From Phoenix dactylifera (taxonomy: Eukaryota; Streptophyta; Magnoliopsida; Arecales; Arecaceae): a stretch of 64,000 nt of DNA. The notes beneath the pieces were generated by a model. That model saw only the letters and a list, made by a program, of their open reading frames with translations. It was not told the DNA's origin and searched no databases. Below, piece by piece: positions 36,701-45,934 of the stretch; the first letter of the stretch is position 1, and each line of letters begins with the position of its first letter. Location: contig NW_024067666.1 in NCBI RefSeq assembly GCF_009389715.1, positions 2,707,001-2,771,000 of the forward strand, in the 5' to 3' direction. The translations under genes and the position numbers were made by a program.

Positions 36701-37991
36701 GCCTGACACTGTTCTGCTGTTGCAAATTCTGGAAAATATAATGCACGAGGTTTCCAGCTCAAAACCTGCTCTCAAGCACCAACGTTTTTACATAACTAGT
36801 TATTCAAAATCTGAAAGTAATAGAGTTCACATGACTGGGAGAATTTTGGAGAACCAACACAACAATTGCATGATGTCATGTAAATAAATATTTGTCCACA
36901 GTAAGTTGGAAATCTTAAATATCATCTGAGGATTAACTACATAACACAATAAGAAAAAGGTTGCTTCATGGCAGGTGGTGTTACATTTCATTGTTGCGAG
37001 TTTTGGCCGATCACAAGTAAGAAATAAACTACAATTAGGTCAGTCATGCAAATCCCTCTGCAACTCTCAGTGAACCAAGATTTCTCATGGTTTTTACTCA
37101 CTTGAAGCAGTTCTAGTAGAGACTGTGCATGGATAATTTGTGATCCTGTTATTACTGCAGCCAATGACAGATATAACTGCCTTATTTAGCCATATGTTAG
37201 GATTTTAGATAACCAAACCTTTACAAATCAAACTTAGTTCAGACAAGTCATTCAATACTCAAAATTACATTTTTTTTTTCTGCTAATATTAAAAGAAACA
37301 TATCTATTATCCTTCAGCATTGATAATTGTGCGTCAGCTCAATGTAAGTTCAATGAGTTCTTATAGATAAAGACAACCAAATTTTATTCTAATTCAAAGA
37401 ACAATTTTCTTTGTGTGCTTCGCACGAATGGACATAAATTCATTCTTTTTCAATGATAATTGTAACAATTTCACATAACGATCCAATTCCTAACAGGCAG
37501 GTATCGAGGCATCGGCACAATATATGTATCAAATCAACTCGTCCTTGCAATAACTGTAAGATACTCTTTACCAAATTTTATCGGAACAAAACCCAACCAG
37601 ATATAAAACAAACCAAACTAGGGCTAAAACTGGGAAGATAAAGCAGAAGCGGAGAACCTGAAACGGGATCGATGAGATCATAGATTCACCAGTCTCCCCG
37701 TGGGCCATGGCCCGCCATTCCCCCTCTTCCTCGAGCTCCTCCAGCACCCTCACCCGCGGCACTCCACCAACCGGAATATTCTACAAGAAGGGAAAGATAC
37801 AACGATCGAAACAAGCACCACGGACGGAGAGGGAGAGATAGGATTCTAGGGCTAGGGCTCACCTGGGAAAGGAGAATGGATCCGAAGAAGCCGGCGAGGC
37901 AAAAGAGGGAGCAGAAGAGGAGCACGGCGGGGAGGCCAAGCTTGGTCCTCCCCAGGACCACGAGGGTCGATCTCCCTTTGTTTCCTTTCAT
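30768..37991 (-). CDS. P4H: Prolyl 4-hydroxylase, membrane-anchored 2-oxoglutarate/Fe(II) oxygenase
   Basis: Eight exons on the minus strand: 37991-37863, 37780-37658, 36765-36608, 35919-35817, 34586-34491, 33083-33018, 32938-32819 and 30857-30768. All are GT-AG and give 294 aa, the normal plant length. Residues 19-41 (LGLPAVLLFCSLFCLAGFFG) form an N-terminal type II membrane anchor, so the enzyme should sit in the ER/Golgi. The oxygenase domain carries the iron ligands H187 and D189 (AAHYDAF) and H269 (TSLHGSCPV). K279 in IKGEKWVATKW would bind 2-oxoglutarate, ten residues after H269 as in plant and algal P4Hs. The family hydroxylates proline in extensins, arabinogalactan proteins and signalling peptides before O-glycosylation. 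There is no C-terminal ShK domain. MKGNKGRS was taken as the start; an in-frame ATG at 38138 would add a 49-residue extension unlike the family. Intron 7 holds a large palindrome. Confidence 0.95.
31205..31752. repeat. Large palindrome, about 550 bp, in intron 7 of the prolyl hydroxylase gene
   Basis: The core 31407-31527 is a near-perfect inverted repeat with arms of about 60 bp and roughly five mismatches, beginning with a T run and TTATTTTGAAAATTTTAAG. Each arm itself contains a smaller hairpin (GTGAAGTC...GACTTCAC around 31430-31460 and its partner near 31475-31505). Outside the core, the GA-rich and GCCGGAGGG-containing flanks are also inverted copies of each other (about 31320-31400 against 31555-31650). 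The outermost parts carry GTACCGGCGG/CGGTACGAACC motifs. This explains the open frames here, which are not genes. It may be a repeat inserted twice head to head, or a foldback element. Confidence 0.85.
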
Positions 37992-39959
37992 GGAAGCGGA
38001 TGTATGACTCGCTTGGAAGAGAGAAGAGATGAAGAGATGAAAGAAAAGAGACGAGAGATTTGGAGGACACTGAACCGGGATCTCCGGGGCGTCCGAGGAG
38101 AATCGAGTCACCGCCCTCTTCCGTTTTAAACCTCCCACCTCCCTTGCTGAGAACTTTTTAATTAATTAGATGAGCAAAACGGTATAGCTCTAGATTTGGT
38201 TAGTACTTAATAAATACCTACCCTTCTTATAACCCTCTTTGATAATTAAAAAAATATTATATTATTAATATTTGATATATATATATAATAAAATATTTAA
38301 AATATAATTTATTATACTCAAATATCATTAAAATTTATTACTTAATATATAATAATTATTAATAATCCCAGCATAGAAGCCTTTACTATTAAAATTTTTC
38401 TATTTATTATAGTTTATTATATTATTATATTATATTTTAGAAAATAATTTAAAAAAATCGTTACCTGCATATTGTGTTGGACTAATATTAATAATATCGG
38501 TATTAATGATAGGAGCTTATGCACAGCTCAACTTGTGCAAGCTTTTTATTTGGCATACGATGCTGGTATTATTAATATCGATATTAATGTAGAAGTTTTG
38601 ATGCGATAATTATTAAAATTCAACGCAACAAAAATTTAGCTACTAAAGCTTTCTATTTATAATAATTTATTATATTGTTATTATGTATTTCAAAAATAAT
38701 TAGAACAAAAAATTGTACTTGATGCATCACATGAATTATATACCATTTCTATCCATCTTTATTCCATGCCCCCATCTCTAACAATGGATGTGATTGTTAG
38801 TCTTATCTCTCTCTCTTACTATTCTTCTCCATCTGATCCAAGTCAGTGTTACTACAAATGATTACTGATGAAGTTACCATTATCTTTTTTTTTTAAGATT
38901 GCGAGGGGCTAGTTTTATCTATTTACCGTTGACAAAAACTTTACTAGCTTATAAGTTGGTATTTTATGTTTGACACATTTGATAAATATGATTTAAGTCT
39001 CTTCATAAAATTAAAAGATCAAAGCAGGGATAAAAAAAATAGGATACAAAAATGCAATGAGCTCCACTTTGCTAATTTGCCTGATACAAAAGAGAAGACA
39101 ATTCTTAAGTCTTTTGTTGATTCCGCATCACCTTTCCTCTACCTTTCTGTTTGACCATCAATTTCTATACGACATAGTCGATCTACTTATTTTAATATAA
39201 ATTTAGAAACTAAAATTCTAATTGATGTGGCATTAAAGATGGCGCAACCAGATTTGACTAACTCACAGCTGACATAACAGCCTCAATACCGCGTCGACAT
39301 GATTATATCGAGTCAACTCTCACCGGCCAGACAGTTAAGCTAAATAGACCAGAAGCAACAAACCTTTAATATCGAGTTCCCCAACACAACTAAACAACCA
39401 CTCAACTCAACACCAAACCAACCAGAGCTCTCTCACCTTAGACAATAGATAGAAACATACTTCCTTCACTACTTCTGGAATTAAAATTTGCACCCACTCA
39501 TTCAGACAATTACGGCACGTGTTGCCATAGCTATATATGGTATGATGCTTGGCCGTCAAAATTGTGATTTGAGGCGATTGCAGCCGGATCTCATGCAGTT
39601 ACGGTGGAGCCTCCAATAAGTATACCAGAGTTCCAGGTCGTTAGAATATAATCTCTATAGATTCTATATCCCTCATCTATGAATAAATCCAAAAATCCTT
39701 CATAAAAAGTAACTGCTAAATTTTAATTAAATAAAATTTTATCTTTCCAATTTCTTTTTCGTTCCCATACAAATATTTTTTATAACTTAAATATTAGCCA
39801 TATCAACCAGCTAGTGGCAACACTATCACTCTCTAACCTATTTAGGAACACCTTTCCTGGAATGCTCTTCAGCTGTTACATCCATCTTCATTCCAAATCT
39901 TTTTGTCAGGGCTAGAACCAGCCATCTGTCATTTACTCTAAAAAATTATCTATAGAAGG
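37992..39959. other. Intergenic region upstream of the prolyl hydroxylase gene
   Basis: 37992 to about 38150 is the probable 5' leader and promoter side. From about 38230 to 38730 the sequence is very AT-rich. Two diverged direct copies (about 38365-38480 and 38635-38720) share TTTCTATTTATxATAxTTTATTATATT, with TATTAATATCGATATTAAT palindromes between them. The remainder to 39959 has no recognised gene. Confidence 0.4.
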
Positions 39960-40225
39960 TGATTATTTTTTATTTGGTACAACGGCTGCTCATCCTACTT
40001 TAGTGTAGGTGCAGCCAACCAAATCAACAGCAAAGACATGGCACAGCGGTGCAGGAGGGACTCCCTGATGAGTCCAGAGGATCTTTTCGGAATGCTGAGC
40101 TGCATAGGTAGCCATCCAATCGGCGGCTCGATTTGCCTCCTGGTAGACATGCACAACCTAAAATGTGCTGCATCTTTCCAGCATGTGCCGGACGTCATGA
40201 AGTAGGGGATCACTCGCACTATATA
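39960..40225 (-). mobile_element. LINE 3'-end fragment, RNase H part
   Basis: On the minus strand the frame reads DPLLHDVRHMLERC, VVHVYQEANRAADWMATYAA and ends DLVGCTYTKVG-stop. This is the C-terminal RNase H tail typical of plant L1-like ORF2. One in-frame stop (after STF) shows decay. The stop is followed by a short A-rich tail in element orientation (about 39965-39975). Only the last 90 or so codons are present, which fits a 5'-truncated insertion. Confidence 0.8.
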
Positions 40226-41571
40226 TATAAAAGGATACTATGTCATAAACCTAAAAAGAAAAACAAAAAAAAAATCATGGACTTCTCTCAAACGGTAGAA
40301 GTATAAGAGGTAAATAAGAAAGATTCATCGCCTCCCTCCCTGGGCACAGGCATCCAACATGAGACAGCCAAGCCACGCGTGGCAGTGCCTGGGACGGTAG
40401 ATATGCACTGGATCCAACTGAACTCAAAACTAGCCTGGATCTAGCATCCGCTCGTGCTCCACTCCACTCGATCGCTTCGTTTCGAGAACTCCTCGCCGGC
40501 AGTGTTCCCGGATCTCGGCAGTCTCCTCCCGCCGCCGGCCTTCGTGTGGCTGCAGCCTCTGGAGAGAGATCCAAAGGCCTCGGGGAGGAGGAATTGGAAG
40601 CGGCGGAGTTCTGTCGCTCGGAGCGCCATCAAGGCCAGAACTCAGAAGTAGGCCCCGGTGGGGGAGAGAAAGGAGGAGAGAGAAAGCGCCATGGCGACCG
40701 AGCGCGGCGGAACTGGGATTAGACTGAAGAGAGTTGCTACGTGGCTTCCTCATTATCATCCACGTGTTCGGTTCCAGGGTTTTAGGGCCGGTGGCTAAGC
40801 AAAGACTCGAGTTTAGGTTGGGCTTTGTCCAACCATTTCAGGTCCATCCATAATTGATATCCTTTTAACGTTTACTTCCCTAGACTCAGTTTGATTGAGG
40901 AGAAAATAATAATAAAAAAAAAGAAAAATCAACAAAGAAAAGAAGAAAGAAAAAAAAAAATCAAACATCTTTCTCGTATTCTTGCTGAAACAAGAAAATA
41001 CGAGAGTAAACTGTTGAAAAAGTGACAAAGAATGATCAAGTTATTTTAAACCATTTTGACAACTTGTTATTTTCTCTCATGATTACTACTTCTCGTAGAT
41101 AAAAAGATTTGAAAAAAAAAATTGATTCTATATTTTCTCTTTGATTTTCTCTTCTTGATATTTTTTTTTAGTCCCAGAGAAACAGAAGGAAATTTTGTCC
41201 TAACAGTGAATGATATAATTACGTCGGCATTGGTTGCGGTGCATATTTTGGAATAATAAATATATACCACCCTCATTGTCCATTCTTACGTACAAATTCT
41301 CTTTCTTGGCCCCCTGCATGGCAGGAGACAACGATGATTCAAAGCTGGCCACCCTCCAATTATTGGAGGATACGGCTGGGAAATACTATTATGGAAAAGA
41401 TCTAGCATATGGACCAGCGAAAGGCTGGTAATCTTTTCCACAAATCAAGGTTAGATATCCATTTAGTTCTTACATCTTGTTAACAATTTGCTAGCCAAGT
41501 TCCAACTACAGTTCTCACCTTGATGCCCATAGTCTGCTGCTCATATTTTAATAGAAAAGAAATCTCCTTTC
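40226..41571. other. Intergenic stretch with a GC-rich island at about 40430-40760
   Basis: The island is clearly richer in GC and CpG than its flanks. It has long open frames on both strands (40454-40651 + without an ATG start, and 40430-40759 - with ATG). I recognise no protein in either, and no splice junction linked it to other exons. It could be the promoter and first exon of a lost or divergent gene, or a GC-rich repeat. The rest is AT-rich with poly-A/T runs. Confidence 0.35.
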
Positions 41572-41862
41572 AAACTGTTTGGATGATTAGGCTGAAAATT
41601 CTGTAAAATTTTTCGATTAAGCTCGTAGAATCAATAAGATCATACAATTACAGGCTGAGCTAAGCTTATATTTAGAATAGCTTTAGAATGAACCTCTACG
41701 AATCTCTTTTTTCCTATAAAATTCAGGCCGAAGCACTCCAAAGTTATTCCTGGGTATTTATAAATATAGGTTTAACCCAGACTATAATCTTATGTTCTTA
41801 TCGATTGTACTAGCTTGATCCATGAATTGTATAAAATTTTCAGCCTAACTATCCAAACAGGC
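41572..41862. mobile_element. MITE with about 40-bp inverted ends, about 290 bp
   Basis: Left end CTGTTTGGATGATTAGGCTG followed by AAAATTCTGTAAAAT. The reverse complement of the right end reads CCTGTTTGGATAGTTAGGCT followed by GAAAATTTTATACAAT. No coding capacity. The target duplication is unclear; imperfect CTCCTT/CTCTTT flanks could be a worn 8-bp hAT-type duplication. Confidence 0.7.
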
Positions 41863-43318
41863 TCTTTGTGTGTACTCGACACCATTATGACCTAGACAAT
41901 AATCCATAGCCATGGCTAACTCTAGTAATCTGATCTCACTAATGAAACAATCTAAGCACTGTTATGATGCCTAGAGATATCACATTCCTATAATTTTTCG
42001 TACACGTCTTCAATCTAAAAAATGGAACCAGCAATTTAGACAAATAGAGAATGCCCAAAAAGAGAAAAAAAATGGATGTCAATGGGAATGCGGCAGGCAA
42101 GCAGATCTCACAATGCCAAGATGTGTAAGATACTGCTTATCACCATATTACGCTGAAAAAATTAACCTGATGTCTTGTATATGTAAAGATATGAAAAAGT
42201 TCTAAATATTTTTTTTTTTTTTTTGAGAATTGAAAGAAAAATCTAAATCAATCTTCTAGCTTAACTATATGGTGTCTCCTCTTGATTTCCAAAAAAAAAG
42301 TTCAAAAAAGCAATTGTTATAATGGTTTTTTTAGAGGTCTTATTTAACATTGTTTATATACATAATTTGCTTTTATTATAACAATTATACTATTAGAACA
42401 ATCATTATATGTCAAATATGATAAACTAGTATCAAGTATCTAAATGGATCGCATATTCCTACAAGACCCACCCAGAAGGTATCTCTCTGGAGACAGCTTC
42501 CTCCAATAATTGGTGGTCGTCCCTACCTTAATTTGCCTTTTTTTTTCTTTGGAATAGACATGGCTAGTGAAAATAATCACAAAAGAACAAAATTTTTATA
42601 TAGGATAGATCTTGATTGTTTACATTAGTTTTGTTTCTAGCTACTTGCCTACTTTATTTGATTCTTTTTAGATAAGAAGATATGCACCATCGAAGTCTTT
42701 CTCCAAAAAAATGTTTTGCTTTGACCTACTTATATCAAGATGTAAATGATGAAATTTGGTCTTGATCACTTAGTATGCTACATAAGTATTTCATATTTGG
42801 TGTATGATTTAGCTTCTTGATACGTTGGATCTCGCTCTTAAATCTTATCCAATTCTTTCCAAAATAGCCGAAGTACTCTACATTGGGTATCCTCTTAAAA
42901 TATTTTGAAATATACAAAAATATAATCATTGTTGATGATGGCACAACCACTAATTTTTCTGATGTCTCTTATTGATTCATTACATAATAAAATTAAGTTA
43001 ACAACAACCATTGTGCCTAGAACTAAATATGGTGATACATACGCGCGCGCGTACACATATACATGTGTGTGTGTATAAATCTTTGTGTGGCCATGAAAAT
43101 ACATAGTCACGTGAAATAACCTCAGGGATCAAGGAGACATATTATATAGCAAGGAAGAGTGGAAACCATCTTGAGCATCTCTCGTGCTATACCTAACATC
43201 CATATTCCATAACCTCTTTTAGTCGATCATGTATCATCCAAAAGCAGGAACCACCCGTTCTACAAATTAGCACACATAACTTGCTTCAGAAAATTAAAAG
43301 GAAAATGATTCAAGACAT
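41863..43318. other. Intergenic AT-rich stretch
   Basis: No gene recognised. Holds several poly-A/T tracts (for example about 42211-42226) and the alternating purine-pyrimidine tract at 43035-43077. Confidence 0.4.
43035..43077. repeat. 43-bp alternating purine-pyrimidine tract (Z-DNA-prone)
   Basis: Perfect purine-pyrimidine alternation, including CGCGCGCGCG, then ACACATATACATG and GTGTGTGTGTATA. CG and TG alternation is the classic Z-DNA-forming type. Confidence 0.8.
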
Positions 43319-43321
43319 CTA

Positions 43322-43732
43322 GGGCTCGTTTGGTTCGCGGAAAGCATTTTCCCTCCTAGAAATATGATTCCTGAAAAACAAATTTATAGGAAGAGGATGC
43401 CTAGAAAAGTACTTTTGGAATGTTTGATTAATCATGGGAAAGTGACAAATTTATAAAGTACTTATGTTTGGTTGGCCATCCACTTTCCTAGGATAGTTAT
43501 GTATAATTTCTATTATGCCCTTAATAAAAATTAGGTCTTTAATGCCTCTTTAATACTTCTTCCGATGTTTCTCATGGAAAAAATTTTTCCATGAAATGTG
43601 GGAATCATATTCTCATGGGAATACAACTTTCTCGTCTCTCTTATTTGAAAACTTCAACCAAACAAGAGGCATCTCATTACTTTCCCGTTGACCATATTTT
43701 TCCTCTTTTTTTTCCGCAAACCAAACAAGCCC
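43322..43732. mobile_element. Tourist-like (PIF/Harbinger) MITE, about 411 bp
   Basis: Left end GGGCTCGTTTGGTTCGCGGA. The reverse complement of the right end is GGGCTTGTTTGGTTTGCGGA. It is flanked by the 3-bp direct repeat CTA (43319-43321 and 43733-43735), which fits the TWA target preference of Tourist-like elements if read on the complementary strand (TAG) or taken as a variant. No coding capacity. Confidence 0.8.
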
Positions 43733-43735
43733 CTA

Positions 43736-44633
43736 TAGAATATTAGAGTATGAAAAGGACCCAATATCATCCAAAAGAAAGCAGCCTTCAGCAAATTGAT
43801 GCCGGTTGCCATCCCTACCAGCAGGCAGCGAAGAGCACATTAGACTTGATTGATAACCTTCTCGTCTCGTCGCGCAGCTCACAAATATTCGCATTTCTCG
43901 TCATACGTTTAACTTCTTACAACGGAAATGCTAATTCCACGAGGCCACGCATACGGAGAGACTTTTGGCAAAAAAATAAAAAAATAAAGGGTATAAATTA
44001 AAGAGAAACTTCTCACGTGCAGCCGTTCTTTTACTGCTGCATTCCCTGGGATCGCAGACGCAGATTAAAATAGGCGAAGATCCTATCCGTGCAGCAATTA
44101 CGATAACAATAAAGACGAGGATGGGGAGATTCGTTACCAAATTCTCATTAGAATTCTATTTTAATAATTTTAAAATTTTATTCTTAATTTTATTCTATTT
44201 AGTCATTTTTTGAGAATAGTTATCCAGCCTCACCTGAATGTTAGTTTTTGAATTTAAATAAAAACCAAACATACCATCCATAGGATACTCTATTTAAAAA
44301 ATATTTGATGTATTTTTTGCGTGATGTGAGAAAAGAGAAAGAAATTGAGAATTGTTCTTCTTGGTGAGGCACGAGAGAAAGCGCATTTTTTGTGTAGCTT
44401 TTTTTTTTTCGAGCATCACTTTTCTATTTTTTTTTGTTTGGTATTTGGTCTATGAAATATTTTACTTTTTTATTATCCATCAAATATGAAAAAAATTATT
44501 TTTTTCAGATATTATATATTTAGACAACAATTTCTAAAAAAATATTTTAGTAAAAAAACTCTTTCCCCAGTGTCTCAGTTTTTTTTTTTTTAATTTTAAC
44601 AGCAAGCAGAGTGGAAAGAGAGAGTGCTAGTCT

Positions 44634-44664
<31 letters not shown>

Positions 44665-44739
44665 CATGGGTTAAACGCTTTCAGAAATTCTCCATCCTAA
44701 TCAAAAATACGTATATTGAAAATAGAATAACAAACAGGA
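43736..44739. other. Intergenic AT-rich stretch with (AG)14
   Basis: No gene recognised. Carries poly-T runs (44399-44410 and 44579-44592) and an (AG)14 microsatellite at 44637-44664. Confidence 0.4.
44637..44664. repeat. (AG)14 microsatellite
   Basis: Pure AG dinucleotide run. Confidence 0.95.
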
Positions 44740-45682
44740 GACATCGAGGATGACCCAGTTTTGCAAGTATGCCCGAATCTAGGGGAGTCCATATATCATA
44801 TCTTACTCCTTTGTCCGAGGGCGGTATAGATTTGGAGCTGTCTGTCTATGCCTTTACCCTTGAGATGGAAGTCAGTAGAGGATTTGTTACAGTTTTTGAG
44901 GGACTCTTCCAGAAGGCCTAGCACAGCTGAGCTGAGGTAGTGGTTGCCTATCTAGCTTATCATATATGGCTGGATAGGAATGGACGCTTGTTTGAGGGAA
45001 GAGGGTCGCTACCGAGGATTGTGGTGGAAAGAGCTGTGACCCAGGTTGTGGAGGTCCTTTTTTTTTGACTCCATCGACTTTATCTGAGTTGGTCAGGAAT
45101 ATCTGGAGTACCTTTTTCTGCTGTTGTAGTGCCTAGGTATGCTTCTCTTTTCTAGGTATCGCCACCTTCTGGTCATCTTAAGGTAAATTTTGATGGCGAT
45201 ATAGTAACGGATAGAGCTTTTGGTGGAGTAGGCTTTGTTGCTAGAGACCATTATAGTAGACTGATTACAGCTAGTGGTTGGAGCACACCTGGTTTGATTG
45301 TTGTTGGGGTGGAGCTACGGGCTGCTTGGGAGGGCATCCGATAAGCAAGATTTATGATGGCTGTCGACAGATTGTGCATTAAGTAAGACTTTGCCACGGT
45401 GATTGGCTGGATACGGGGAGTGGATAGATATGGTGACGGTCACCCGTTGATTCGGGAGATTTGCAGATTGGTTCAGGAGATGTTTGCTATCCAGATTGGT
45501 CATGTGTTTCGTGAGGTGCACAGAGCTGCGGACTGGGTAGCGTCATACGTGGCACGTCACTCTGGGGATGTCATCTAGATGAGTTTAGCGGGTGTTCCTC
45601 ACCTGTTGCATTGTTTACTTTTTTTTGATTTGGCAGGATGTACTCAAATTTGATTTAATGAAAAGTTTTGACCCAAAAAAAT
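44740..45682 (+). mobile_element. LINE (L1-like) 3'-end fragment: zf-RVT and RNase H regions
   Basis: Across three frames the + strand reads CPNLGESIYHILLLCPRA (zinc-binding zf-RVT block), then AYLAYHIWLDRNGRLFEGRG. It goes on to HLKVNFDGDIV, GGVGFVARDHYSRLI, VELRAAWEGIR, VIGWIRGVDRYGDGHPLIRE and FREVHRAADWVASYVARHS. These are the C-terminal domains of plant LINE ORF2. Several stops and frame changes mark it as inactive. A stop after DLAGCTQI, a short 3' region and an A9 tail (about 45674-45682) close the element. The 5' part of ORF2 and ORF1 are missing, so it is a truncated insertion. Confidence 0.85.
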
Positions 45683-45934
45683 AATTTTTTTTTTTTTTTT
45701 TTTGGCTAGAAAGATCAAAACCTTTAAACACGAAACCCTGTCCATCTCTCTCTCGTGGGCTCGTGGCCTCTTCCTTAACCACCTATCTCGTTTCTTGCCT
45801 GCTACCTTTGTTCTCATTCTCAACAAGCAATCATTCCTCCGGACGAAACGAAAACCCCTTTCCCAGCCTTCTCCATCCACCCCCTCTCACTTTCTCCTCT
45901 CGTTTAAATAACAAAGCTCGCCGACGCCACCGCG

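Noticed and set aside
37992-38138. Upstream in-frame ATG adding 49 residues to the prolyl hydroxylase
   Set aside because: The extension is unlike the family N-terminus. MKGNKGRS followed by the membrane anchor fits the usual layout.
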